Origin: Clostridiaceae bacterium
GTDB taxonomy: Bacteria; Bacillota; Clostridia; Oscillospirales; Acutalibacteraceae
Direction: 5' to 3'
Assembly: GCA_030530095.1 (NCBI GenBank)
Contig: JAUMVO010000011.1
Span: 1-61,646 of the forward strand
DNA length: 61,646 bases
Shown here: positions 8,078 through 17,922 of the stretch, piece by piece
Layout of the letters: every line of letters begins with the position of its first letter
Numbering within the stretch: the first letter of the stretch is position 1
The notes under the pieces: generated by a model
Told to the model about the DNA's origin: nothing
Database searches by the model: none
What the model saw: the letters and a program-made list of their open reading frames with translations, nothing else
Program-made: the position numbers and the translations under genes

Positions 8078-8443
8078 TTATTTCTCCCCGGTAAACGCCG
8101 TAACCATAGCGGCGGCGTAGTCTTTTGTGTGAGTCAGGCTTAATGCGAAATCAAAGTTGAGTTCGTCGGTGAGCTCCTTCGCCCTGCCCGAAAGCTTAAA
8201 ATACGGTTTGCCGTTTTCGTCGTGAAGCACCTCAACCTCGCGTAAATCAAAGCCGCTTAGGCCCGTGCCGACGGCTTTTGAAAACGCTTCCTTTGCGCAA
8301 AAGGCGGCTGCGTAACTCTCGGCCCGCTTGCTTTCAAGCTCGCGAAGCTCGGCTTCGCCGTAAACGCGTTTTCTGAAGCTTTCGCTTTCGATGGCTTTTT
8401 CAACCTTTTCAATTTCAACTAAATCAATTCCGTTTGAAATCAT
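8078..8443 (-). CDS. acpS: Holo-[acyl-carrier-protein] synthase
   Basis: AcpS moves 4'-phosphopantetheine from CoA to acyl carrier protein. The 121-residue length is typical. The magnesium-binding motifs are visible: GIDLVEIEKVE at the N-terminus and FCAKEAFSKAVGTG near residue 70, with the C-terminal SLTHTKDYAAA strand. GGAGGAAT lies seven bases before the ATG. It is the first gene of acpS-nnr and possibly of the following MazF-type gene. Confidence 0.94.
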   Translation of the reverse strand: MISNGIDLVEIEKVEKAIESESFRKRVYGEAELRELESKRAESYAAAFCAKEAFSKAVGTGLSGFDLREVEVLHDENGKPYFKLSGRAKELTDELNFDFALSLTHTKDYAAAMVTAFTGEK

Positions 8444-8512
8444 ATCAATTCCTCCGATATGACTATTCTATCATACTTTATTAAGATTTTTTATATAAAT
8501 CTGAAAAAAATA

Positions 8513-8540
8513 TTGATTTTTTACTCCTATATGGTAGAAT
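8513..8540 (+). promoter_or_regulatory. Sigma-A promoter of nagB
   Basis: TTGATT (8513-8518), 16-bp spacer, TAGAAT (8535-8540) with TGG before the -10, about 30 bp ahead of the start codon. Confidence 0.65.
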
Positions 8541-8572
8541 TATAGCAATTTACATGCAAAAGAGGAATAATA

Positions 8573-9292
8573 ATGAAGATTTTTATTTTTGATAACGCGC
8601 ATCAGATAGGCAACGCCGTGGGAAAGCTTTTTGTCGATGCGATTAACGAAAAACCCGATATCGTACTCGGACTTGCTACGGGCGCGTCGCCGATTCCGAC
8701 TTATAAATATATCGCAAAGCAGTGCGCCGGAGGTAAGGTCTCGCTCAAAGACGTTAAGACATACAACCTTGACGAGTATGTAAATCTTCCGAAGTCGGAT
8801 AAAAACAGCTATTATTCGTTTATGCACCACGAGTTTTTCGACCATACGGATATTAAGGAAAAGAACGTGCACTTTCTTAACGGTAACGCAAGAGACACCG
8901 AAAAAGAGTGCAGGAAATATGACGAGATGCTCGAAAAGGCGGGAGTTGATATTCAGCTTCTCGGAGTCGGCAGAAACGGACATATAGGCTTCAATGAACC
9001 GTCAATCTGTTTCTCAAAGGGCTCGTTTAAGGTAAAGCTCACGCAGTCAACCATAAACGCTAATAAAAAGTATTTCGACGAAAACCCGATGCCGACCGAG
9101 GCGCTGACTATGGGTGTAGGCTCAATAATGAAGGCAAAGAAAATCGTGCTTATAGCCGTCGGCAACGAGAAGGCGGACGCGATTGCCGCACTCGTTCACG
9201 GCGACGTTACACCCGTCTGCCCTGTGTCGATACTTCAGTTCCATCACGACGTTGAAATATATCTCGACAAGGCAGCCGCAAGCCTGCTGTAA
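8573..9292 (+). CDS. nagB: Glucosamine-6-phosphate deaminase
   Basis: NagB converts glucosamine 6-phosphate to fructose 6-phosphate and ammonia, linking amino-sugar use to glycolysis. The 239-residue protein shows GLATGASPIPTYK (phosphate loop, about 33-45), TYNLDEY with the catalytic aspartate near 70, and GVGRNGHIGFNEP near 130-142, all diagnostic. Its length equals the short Gram-positive form without the extended allosteric C-terminus. AGAGG precedes the ATG. It is a single-gene unit between its own promoter and terminator; no nagA or nagE is nearby. Confidence 0.95.
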   Translation: MKIFIFDNAHQIGNAVGKLFVDAINEKPDIVLGLATGASPIPTYKYIAKQCAGGKVSLKDVKTYNLDEYVNLPKSDKNSYYSFMHHEFFDHTDIKEKNVHFLNGNARDTEKECRKYDEMLEKAGVDIQLLGVGRNGHIGFNEPSICFSKGSFKVKLTQSTINANKKYFDENPMPTEALTMGVGSIMKAKKIVLIAVGNEKADAIAALVHGDVTPVCPVSILQFHHDVEIYLDKAAASLL

Positions 9293-9310
9293 TAATTAAT
9301 AATAGTATTC

Positions 9311-9335
9311 AGGGCGGTCACTGACCGCCCTTTTT
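9311..9335 (+). terminator. Terminator of nagB
   Basis: AGGGCGGTCA and TGACCGCCCT form a near-perfect stem followed by five T. Confidence 0.8.
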
Positions 9336-9404
9336 CTTATGTAAACCGCCTTGACGGGGGAGAAGTTATTAATAGATTGTTTACAAATAATTTTGCATAA
9401 GATA

Positions 9405-9433
9405 TTGACATTTTGGAAAAATAAGGCTAATAT
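9405..9433 (+). promoter_or_regulatory. Sigma-A promoter of the hrcA-grpE-dnaK-dnaJ operon
   Basis: TTGACA (9405-9410), 17-bp spacer, TAATAT (9428-9433). The predicted start point (around 9440) lies at the left edge of the CIRCE operator, as expected for HrcA repression. Confidence 0.8.
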
Positions 9434-9441
9434 TATCAGTG

Positions 9442-9468
9442 TTAGCACTCGATAGCGTTGAGTGCTAA
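9442..9468 (+). promoter_or_regulatory. CIRCE operator (HrcA binding site)
   Basis: A perfect TTAGCACTC-N9-GAGTGCTAA inverted repeat, identical to the CIRCE consensus, lies between the promoter and hrcA. The operon should therefore be autorepressed by HrcA and released on heat stress. Confidence 0.97.
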
Positions 9469-9518
9469 AAGGTGCTAAACGGCAGAAAAACAGCGTAGAT
9501 ATAAAGGACGGTGAGAAA

Positions 9519-10553
9519 ATGGAAATGACCGAGAGAAAGAATAAGATACTCGCGGCTGTTGTCGAGAGATATATTCAGACGGGCGAGCCCGTAGGCTCGA
9601 AAAACCTGCTCGACTCTCTTGGTTTATCCGTTTCCTCGGCGACCGTTCGTAACGAGATGGCGGACCTAATCGATATGGGCTATCTTGAGCAGCCGCACAC
9701 CTCGGCGGGACGTATTCCCTCGACGGCGGGCTACCGCTACTACGTTGAAAATCTGATGACCGCTTACGATATGAGCCCGACCGAAAAGAAGCTTATTGAT
9801 ATCAAGCTTCACGAAACTACGGGCGAGCCTCACGCGGTGCTTGAGAGAGCGGGCAACATAATCGCCGATATTTCAAAATGCGCGGCGATTTCAACAACAC
9901 CCGCCGACAGCGAAGCAGTTATCAAGCGAATTGAGCTTGTGCCGATAGGAACGCACACGGCGATGGTCGTAATGCTCACCTCGTTCGGCATACTCAAAAC
10001 GAGGGTTATAAGAACCGACAGCGAGATAACGCTCGATATTGCCGAGACCTTTTATAATATAGTTAAGGCGAATTTCATCGGCAAGCCTGCTTGCGATATC
10101 ACGATAGCGAGGATTCAGACTCTGGCTCTTTCGCTCGGCGAAAAGGCGCTGGCGATGACGCCGCTGCTCGTAGTGCTTTCGGATTTGTCAAAGATGACCG
10201 AGAAAACGGAGCTTCTGCTCGAAGGTCAGACAAATCTTCTCGGCTACAAGGAATACGAAACAAACGCCTTTGAGCTGATGGAATTCCTGAGACGAAGTGA
10301 ACCGCTCAACCGTATTTTCACTCTTGAAAAGAACGAAACGGGCGCACCCAGCGTGCTCATCGGTAAAGAACAGCTTTACAGAGAGCTTCAGAATTCGACT
10401 TTGATTTTCTCACGCTATTCGATAGGCGGACGTCAGAGCGGAGCGCTCGGAGTTGTCGGACCGACAAGAATAGACTACGCGAGACTGATACCGTGTATAA
10501 GGTATATTTCGGATGTTGTGGGAATAATTCTTTCAGATAATGCGGAGGATTAA
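9519..10553 (+). CDS. hrcA: Heat-inducible transcription repressor HrcA
   Basis: HrcA binds CIRCE and represses the chaperone operon. The start at 9519 gives 344 residues and an AAGGACGGTGAG ribosome binding site; an upstream in-frame GTG at 9462 lies inside CIRCE and is not used. The N-terminal winged helix (about 1-75) includes ERYIQTGEPVGSKNL and SSATVRNEMADL, followed by the HTSAGRIPSTAGYRYYV family signature. The rest is the GAF-like dimerisation region. It is the first gene of the operon, two bases before grpE. Confidence 0.96.
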   Translation: MEMTERKNKILAAVVERYIQTGEPVGSKNLLDSLGLSVSSATVRNEMADLIDMGYLEQPHTSAGRIPSTAGYRYYVENLMTAYDMSPTEKKLIDIKLHETTGEPHAVLERAGNIIADISKCAAISTTPADSEAVIKRIELVPIGTHTAMVVMLTSFGILKTRVIRTDSEITLDIAETFYNIVKANFIGKPACDITIARIQTLALSLGEKALAMTPLLVVLSDLSKMTEKTELLLEGQTNLLGYKEYETNAFELMEFLRRSEPLNRIFTLEKNETGAPSVLIGKEQLYRELQNSTLIFSRYSIGGRQSGALGVVGPTRIDYARLIPCIRYISDVVGIILSDNAED

Positions 10554-10555
10554 AT

Positions 10556-11095
10556 ATGGCTAAAAAAGATACAAAAAAAGAACAGCCCGTTGACGAAGCG
10601 CTCGAAAACGAAGCGACCGAACCCGTGGTTGAGGTTGAGGAACAAAAAGAGCCTTCGCCGCTTGAAAAGGCTGAAGCGATGCTCAAGGAAGCAAACGATA
10701 AATTCTTAAGAACGCTTGCCGAGTACGATAACTACCGCAAACGTTCACAGAAGGAAAAGGAGGCCGCTTACGGCGACTCAAAGGCGAGCGTGCTCGCTGA
10801 TTTCCTTCCGGTTATGGACAACTTTGAACGCGCGCTTGCGAACAAGGACGCTTCTCTGGAGGATTATCAGAAGGGAATTGATATGATTTACAATCAGTTC
10901 TCGGACGTGTTCAGAAAGCTCGGCGTTGAGGTGTTCGGCGAGGTCGGAGATGAGTTTGACCCGAATATTCACAACGCGGTAATGCACGTCGACGACGAAA
11001 ACGAGAAGGACAACACGATAGTTGACGTCTTCTCAAAGGGTTACAAATTAGGCGACAGAATTTTGCGACCTGCCATGGTCAAGGTTGCAAACTGA
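10556..11095 (+). CDS. grpE: Nucleotide exchange factor GrpE
   Basis: GrpE releases ADP from DnaK. The 179-residue protein begins with an acidic low-complexity stretch (about 1-45), then a long coiled-coil helix (KANDKFLRTLAEYDNYRKRSQKEK region, about 45-85). It ends with a beta domain containing GDEFDPNIHNAVMHV and the C-terminal GYKLGDRILRPAMVKVA signature. Its ribosome binding site, GGAGG, lies inside the end of hrcA. Confidence 0.96.
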   Translation: MAKKDTKKEQPVDEALENEATEPVVEVEEQKEPSPLEKAEAMLKEANDKFLRTLAEYDNYRKRSQKEKEAAYGDSKASVLADFLPVMDNFERALANKDASLEDYQKGIDMIYNQFSDVFRKLGVEVFGEVGDEFDPNIHNAVMHVDDENEKDNTIVDVFSKGYKLGDRILRPAMVKVAN

Positions 11096-11112
11096 AATAA
11101 ATATATAAATAA

Positions 11113-12984
<1,872 letters not shown>

Positions 12985-13001
12985 TTTTGATTGAATTAAA
13001 C

Positions 13002-13026
13002 GGGCAGGGGACCTGTTCCCCTGTCC
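13002..13026 (+). promoter_or_regulatory. Intercistronic hairpin between dnaK and dnaJ
   Basis: A 10-bp GC-rich stem (one G-U pair, loop cctgt) lies 17 bp after the dnaK stop and 28 bp before dnaJ, without a T run. It may stabilise or process the dnaK message, or weaken read-through into dnaJ, rather than end transcription. Confidence 0.55.
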
Positions 13027-13053
13027 GAAAGGCATATTTGATGGAGTGTACTT

Positions 13054-14196
13054 ATGGCAGATAAAAGAGATTATTACGAGGTCCTCGGCGTTAACAAGAA
13101 CGCCACCGAGGACGAAATAAAAAAAGCGTACCGTCAGACTGCAAAGAAGTATCACCCCGACCTGCATCCGGGCGACAAGGCGGCGGAGGAAAAATTCAAG
13201 GAGGCCAACGAGGCCTATGAGGTTCTTTCCGATCCCGACAAGAAGGCGCGTTACGACCAGTTCGGTCACGCGGGAGTCGATCCGAATTACGGCGCAGGGC
13301 AGGGCGGATACGGCGCGGGCTTCGGCGGTATGGACTTTGACCTCGGCGATATATTCTCAAGCTTTTTCGGCGGCGGCTTCGGCGGCGGACGCGCAAATCC
13401 CAATGCGCCGCAGCGCGGAAGCGACACGCAGACGAGCGTTACAATTTCATTTGAAGAAGCGGCAAAGGGCTGTAAGCGCACTGTGCAGACAATGAAAATC
13501 GACGTCTGCGACGACTGCCACGGCAACGGCTGTGCCGCGGGTTCAAGCCCGAAGACCTGTCCCGACTGTCACGGTAAAGGTCAGGTCACCGCGCAGCAGA
13601 GAACGCCCTTCGGCGTAATTCAGACTCAGAAGCCCTGCTCACGCTGTAACGGCAGAGGTACGATAATCGATAATCCCTGCAAGAAGTGCGGCGGTACGGG
13701 CAGAGTCAGAAAACCGTCAACGATTGAGATTAATATACCCGCGGGTATTGACGACCGTCAGGTTATCAACGCCAGAGGTCAGGGCAACAAGGGCATAAAC
13801 GGCGGCCCCGCAGGCGACCTGAGAGTTGTTGTCAACGTCCGTCCGCATCCGATTTTTGAGCGCGAGGGCTATAATGTATGGGTTGAAATGCACATCACCT
13901 ATCCCGAAGCGGTTTTAGGCTGCGAATTAGAGGTTCCCACACTTGACGGCAAGGTCAAGTACAACGTACCTGCCGGCACCCAGTCGGGCGACGTTTTCAG
14001 ACTTCGCTCAAAGGGCATCCAGACGCTTAACAACCGCGGACGCGGCGACGAGTTTGTAAGAGTTATAGTCGATATACCCAAGAAGGTTACCGAGAAGCAG
14101 AAGGAGCTGATTACTCAGCTTGCAAAGGAGCTCGGCACCACTGGCACCAAGCTCGGCGAGGACAAGAAAAATATCTTCGGCAAGAAGAAAAAATAA
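13054..14196 (+). CDS. dnaJ: Chaperone protein DnaJ (Hsp40)
   Basis: This 380-residue type I DnaJ stimulates DnaK ATPase. The J domain (about 1-70) has the HPD motif in [12 protein letters not shown], followed by a Gly/Phe-rich stretch (about 75-115). The zinc region then has four C-x2-C-x-G-x-G repeats ([32 protein letters not shown]), ahead of the C-terminal substrate-binding domains. GGAG lies nine bases before the ATG. It is the last gene of the CIRCE operon. Confidence 0.97.
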   Translation: MADKRDYYEVLGVNKNATEDEIKKAYRQTAKKYHPDLHPGDKAAEEKFKEANEAYEVLSDPDKKARYDQFGHAGVDPNYGAGQGGYGAGFGGMDFDLGDIFSSFFGGGFGGGRANPNAPQRGSDTQTSVTISFEEAAKGCKRTVQTMKIDVCDDCHGNGCAAGSSPKTCPDCHGKGQVTAQQRTPFGVIQTQKPCSRCNGRGTIIDNPCKKCGGTGRVRKPSTIEINIPAGIDDRQVINARGQGNKGINGGPAGDLRVVVNVRPHPIFEREGYNVWVEMHITYPEAVLGCELEVPTLDGKVKYNVPAGTQSGDVFRLRSKGIQTLNNRGRGDEFVRVIVDIPKKVTEKQKELITQLAKELGTTGTKLGEDKKNIFGKKKK

Positions 14197-14204
14197 GCAT
14201 AATT

Positions 14205-14240
14205 AAAACCCTTACGGAATTCCGTAAGGGTTTTGTTTTG
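14205..14240. terminator. Bidirectional terminator between dnaJ and the lipoprotein gene
   Basis: A 30-base perfect palindrome (AAAACCCTTACGG and its complement) is followed by T-rich sequence on the plus strand and an A run on the left. It serves both convergent genes. Confidence 0.85.
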
Positions 14241-14247
14241 ACTTTAA

Positions 14248-15252
14248 TCAGACAAGCACAAGATTATCGCTCGTCGGGGTTTCTACCCCGTATTTTTCGA
14301 GTGCTGCTCTGTTTACGAAAAGCGATATGCCGACTTCGGCGTTAACGGGAATTGAAGAAACTGTTTCTCCCTGCATTATGCGGTCGGCTGTCAGTGCCGC
14401 TTCGCCTGCGAGAGCATCGGCACCAGTGAAAGCGCCCATAAGCGCGCCTGCTTCAATGAAGCTTTCGGATGAGGTGAAAACCACAGTATCGCTATTGTTT
14501 GCGGTATTCATTATCATTTCAATTTCATCCTGGGTGAAATTGTCGTTCGGTATATACAGAGCGTCGGAATTCTGACACAGAGCTGTGATTTTACCCGCAA
14601 GATCCTCGCCCTGCTTTATTGACGCCATATTTACCGTGTACGCATTTTCAGTCAGAATGTCCTTAACGGTTTCGGCGTCGGTCTTTGCAAACGCGCAGTC
14701 GGCATTATATACTGCCGCAACGGTCGAGATATCGGGCGTGTAAACCCTCATAACCGACAGCAGCGTTTCGGCGGAGGTGCGGAAAGCCGTGCCTGTAATA
14801 TTTCCTTCGGGCGAGTTGGGCGAAGTGACAATACCGCCTGTAACGGGGTCCTCGGCGCCTATGAATACGCAGGGAATTGAGTTGTTGCTTTCTGCGACCG
14901 ATTTTGCGGCAAGTGTGCCGACGGCAACTATCAGTGAGTACTCGGAGCCTATCAGCGACTGAACGTTCTGGCTGAGCTTTTCGGCTTCGCCGTGAGACGA
15001 GAGTATGTCGAATTTCATCTTCGCCTCGTCATAGCCGAGGGTGCGCATTCTCGCAATAAAGCTCTGCCTCATCGTAACCGAAGCGCTGTCATTGTCAAAC
15101 TGAAGTATAGCAGCGGTATATGATTGCTCGTTTTCGTGCGGGCTTGTCGAGCTCGGCTCGGTAGTTTCGTTGCCGCCTTTTGAGCACGCGCAAAGCATAA
15201 GGCACATTACAAGCAGCAGCGACAAAACTGTAAATAATAAAGTCCTTCTCAT
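14248..15252 (-). CDS. ABC-type substrate-binding lipoprotein (PF04392-like)
   Basis: The 334-residue secreted lipoprotein has a signal peptide (MRRTLLFTVLSLLLVMCLMLCAC, with the lipid-modified Cys in LCAC). A periplasmic-binding-fold domain of the PF04392 type follows: AAILQFDNDSASVTMRQSF near the start and SLIVAVGTLAAKSV, then IPCVFIGAEDPVTGGIV, and VYNADCAFAKTDAETV in the second lobe. Family members often bind amino acids or small ligands for an ABC importer, but no permease or ATPase gene is beside it. Its start overlaps the DUF2304 gene by four bases (ATGA), so it is the last gene of the glycan operon. Whether it serves that pathway is unknown. Confidence 0.82.
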   Translation of the reverse strand: MRRTLLFTVLSLLLVMCLMLCACSKGGNETTEPSSTSPHENEQSYTAAILQFDNDSASVTMRQSFIARMRTLGYDEAKMKFDILSSHGEAEKLSQNVQSLIGSEYSLIVAVGTLAAKSVAESNNSIPCVFIGAEDPVTGGIVTSPNSPEGNITGTAFRTSAETLLSVMRVYTPDISTVAAVYNADCAFAKTDAETVKDILTENAYTVNMASIKQGEDLAGKITALCQNSDALYIPNDNFTQDEIEMIMNTANNSDTVVFTSSESFIEAGALMGAFTGADALAGEAALTADRIMQGETVSSIPVNAEVGISLFVNRAALEKYGVETPTSDNLVLV

Positions 15253-15626
15253 TTGTTATTGCCTTCGTTTATCTGTTGAATTTTTTCGTCGAGCTCCTTT
15301 TCCTTGAGCGCAACGTTTTCAATAAGCGACTTAAGCTTCTGCTTGAGCTTGGCTACGTCTATTGAGAGTGTGAAAAGCTTGAGCATAACTATAAAAATCG
15401 CTACGAGGAATACGAAGTTTGACGGTGACTGAATGCCGAGAAGCTTCGTGAAAAATCCCGTAATCTGCGGGAATACGCTGATAACTATCAATATGATGCT
15501 GATTATAATCCAGAACAGCGATTCGCCGATTTCAATCTTGTTTTTGCGTATCTGCTTGATAACGAACGCAAAGGTGAAGACGGACATTATTATCAGTAAT
15601 ATTCTTAATGCAATATATATTCCCAT
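15249..15626 (-). CDS. DUF2304 small membrane protein
   Basis: The 125-residue protein has about three membrane helices (residues 1-22, 33-56, 66-90) and a charged coiled-coil tail (KLKQKLKSLIENVALKEKELDE). It fits DUF2304, a family typically found beside a DPM1-like GT2 glycosyltransferase, as here (one-base overlap with the upstream GT2). A role as membrane partner or flippase for the polyprenyl-phosphate sugar made by that enzyme is an inference from this pairing. Confidence 0.85.
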   Translation of the reverse strand: MGIYIALRILLIIMSVFTFAFVIKQIRKNKIEIGESLFWIIISIILIVISVFPQITGFFTKLLGIQSPSNFVFLVAIFIVMLKLFTLSIDVAKLKQKLKSLIENVALKEKELDEKIQQINEGNNK

Positions 15627-16336
15627 TACTCTGCCTCCCTGTCAAACTTCTGCTTTTTGCGGAACCACTGAATGAATACTATGGACATGCACATTCTGAA
15701 CATATATTCAAGCGAGCGTGTGAAATTGAGATAGCTTTTGCCCGCCACTCTCTCGCTCATCTCAACCTGAACCTCACCGATTTTTGCGCCGCAACGCAGG
15801 AGATAGGCGAGCGTGTCGGGCTCGGGGCCTAAGTCGTAGTGCTTTGAGAGAAGTTCTATCATACGGCGGTTGTAAAGGCGCATACCCGAGGTTGTGTCCT
15901 TGATTTTTTTGCCGGTAGTAACGAGTACTGCAGCCTCGATTACGTTGTTGCCCATCATCCTTGCCGACAGGGGCTTCTTTTCGGTGACGAAGCGCGAACC
16001 GATTACAATGTCGAGGTTTTCCGCCTGCATTTTTTCGAGCATATCCTTGACGTAAGCGGCGTTGTGCTGGCCGTCGCCGTCAAACTGTACGGCATAGTCG
16101 TAGCCGTATTTGTTGGCGTATTTCATACCCGCCTTGAACGCGCCCGCAAGTCCTACGTTTTCGGGAAGCGGAAGGAAATTGAATCCGTTCTTCTCACAGA
16201 CTGCGGCGGTGTTGTCGGTCGAGCCGTCGTTGACAACGACGTAGTCATACTCGGGAAAATCCCTTATGAGCGAGCCGACAACTCTCTCGATGTTTTCCTC
16301 CTCGTTGTAAGCGGGGATAATAAGCAATAGTTTCAT
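15626..16336 (-). CDS. GT2 glycosyltransferase, DPM1/polyprenyl-phosphate sugar type
   Basis: This 236-residue cytosolic-face glycosyltransferase has the GT-A motifs LLIIPAYNEEENIERVV (N-terminus), VVNDGSTDNTA near 36 and QFDGDGQHN near 85, where the DxD-type motif binds the metal and sugar nucleotide. There is no long C-terminal membrane pair, so the small membrane protein encoded next may supply anchoring. The family (DPM1-like) moves a sugar from a nucleotide donor to polyprenyl phosphate. The start lies 15 bp downstream of a DUF2142 gene stop. Confidence 0.88.
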   Translation of the reverse strand: MKLLLIIPAYNEEENIERVVGSLIRDFPEYDYVVVNDGSTDNTAAVCEKNGFNFLPLPENVGLAGAFKAGMKYANKYGYDYAVQFDGDGQHNAAYVKDMLEKMQAENLDIVIGSRFVTEKKPLSARMMGNNVIEAAVLVTTGKKIKDTTSGMRLYNRRMIELLSKHYDLGPEPDTLAYLLRCGAKIGEVQVEMSERVAGKSYLNFTRSLEYMFRMCMSIVFIQWFRKKQKFDREAE

Positions 16337-16351
16337 ATTTACACTCCTCTC

Positions 16352-17911
16352 TCATATCGAAACAGCAGTACATATCGCGTTGAGCATAGTGTACATACTT
16401 GTATTTACTGTAACAAACAGCGCGTAACGCTTAAGGCTTTCGGGGGCGCTCAGCGATTTTGAGTAAATAACCGGAATAATAAGCGGAAGCACGGGCAGGA
16501 AGTATCTGCCCTGAACGCCGAGTATTATGGGTGAATCGCTCGGCGTCCATGCCGAGAACATTGAAAGAATAACAAGCAATGCAGTGCCGCCTGCTATCAT
16601 CAGCGACCACAGTCTGTCCGTACGTCTGATAACCGGGGTCAGCTTTGATTTCTCCGAGGGAATAAGCGAGGCAACAAACGCAATTGTTATGATAAGCGCT
16701 ATGAGCTCGGAGCATTCAATCTGAAGCCAGCCCAAAGGCGAGCTTATCATTGATTCAATATAGAAGAAATCAAAAACCTTTACGGTCCTGATCAGCATCA
16801 GTAAGAAGGCTTTGGGATTGACGAAAATAAAAGAAAATGAATAGGTCGGTACATCGGAAATAAGTGTTACCTCAGGCTGAGAATCGGTGTATCCGAGGAT
16901 GTTGTGAAGTTGAAATAATACCAGCGATGCCACGGAGAACAGCGGAACAATGTATTTCGTGAAAATACGGACGTTTCGCTTGTCAAATTTATTCTTGGGA
17001 ATAAGCCATGTCATAAATGGTATGGCAAAGTAAACCAGCTTGCACGGAGCGAGAATCACTGAGCAGACAATAAGCGCAATAGTATCCTTCACCGAAATTT
17101 TTTCTTTGTTATATATCAGTTCAAGGCAAAGCGCGGAAACGAGAAAAGCCATTGCGTTAATAAACGGGTCTGTAGAAGCGGAGGATGTCTGCTGAAGCGT
17201 AACGGGGAACAGGGCCATTATCGCCAGGGCTGTTTTACCGAAGGGAATTCTCTTCAGAGCAACGGCAACTATTATTATATACATGGCGGCGTTCAGAAGC
17301 CTTGCGAGATAATAGGTGGGGACGGCTCCGAGATGAGCAAGTCTGCCGAGCGTAATGCCAATAATTTGCGGAGTATATACGTAAAACGGAGATGAGGTAA
17401 CCTCGGCAAATATAATCCGGACTTCTTCTGTATCGTCCGTAAACAGTTCAAAGCCGTTTATAACCTCTGTATATTTTTCGGGACCTATGTTATGGGAAAA
17501 GAACAGCGAGTCACAGTTCCTGAGCGTAATCGGTTCGTTGTTTTTGACAGCGCCCTTGCCCATAAGCTTATTGGAGTAATTGTAAGCGTTTGTGTAGTGC
17601 GTCCACTCGTCGGGTGCGCAGTTTATCGGAATAACCAGCGTAGTGATAAGCGAAAGCATAACGGCGGATATAACGAATACCCTGACGGTATCCGTTTTCT
17701 TAACCACGATTATAAGAAATGATATCAGCGGTATTACGGCACAAACCGCTGCGATAAGAGTCAGCAATCCTGCAGTCGCGGGATAATCCGCCTTTACGGG
17801 CTTGGCCGCCGCAATCACGCTGAACGCAAACAGTACCGCTCCGACTGCCGCGAGGATGAGCGACTGTATCGGATTCTGACGTTTTTTTAAGAAATTTTCA
17901 AGCTTGTCCAT
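16352..17911 (-). CDS. DUF2142 polytopic membrane protein (putative GT-C glycosyltransferase)
   Basis: The 519-residue integral membrane protein has about 10-12 helices and is paralogous to the next gene upstream. An extracytoplasmic loop after helix 3 starts NCAPDEWTHYTNAYNYSNKLMGKG. Its acidic DE-x-H motif resembles the catalytic first-loop acid motif of GT-C enzymes that use polyprenyl-phosphate sugars. SPFYVYTPQIIGITLGRL, a long YSFSFIFVNPKAFLLMLIRTVK loop and VQGRYFLPVLPLIIP near the end are shared with its paralogue. DUF2142 is usually annotated as a predicted membrane protein; the glycosyltransferase role is an inference. Confidence 0.82.
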   Translation of the reverse strand: MDKLENFLKKRQNPIQSLILAAVGAVLFAFSVIAAAKPVKADYPATAGLLTLIAAVCAVIPLISFLIIVVKKTDTVRVFVISAVMLSLITTLVIPINCAPDEWTHYTNAYNYSNKLMGKGAVKNNEPITLRNCDSLFFSHNIGPEKYTEVINGFELFTDDTEEVRIIFAEVTSSPFYVYTPQIIGITLGRLAHLGAVPTYYLARLLNAAMYIIIVAVALKRIPFGKTALAIMALFPVTLQQTSSASTDPFINAMAFLVSALCLELIYNKEKISVKDTIALIVCSVILAPCKLVYFAIPFMTWLIPKNKFDKRNVRIFTKYIVPLFSVASLVLFQLHNILGYTDSQPEVTLISDVPTYSFSFIFVNPKAFLLMLIRTVKVFDFFYIESMISSPLGWLQIECSELIALIITIAFVASLIPSEKSKLTPVIRRTDRLWSLMIAGGTALLVILSMFSAWTPSDSPIILGVQGRYFLPVLPLIIPVIYSKSLSAPESLKRYALFVTVNTSMYTMLNAICTAVSI

Positions 17912-17922
17912 AAGTTCTCCGT

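Noticed and set aside
9462-9518. Upstream GTG start for hrcA
   Set aside because: It lies within the CIRCE operator and the internal ATG at 9519 has a proper ribosome binding site.
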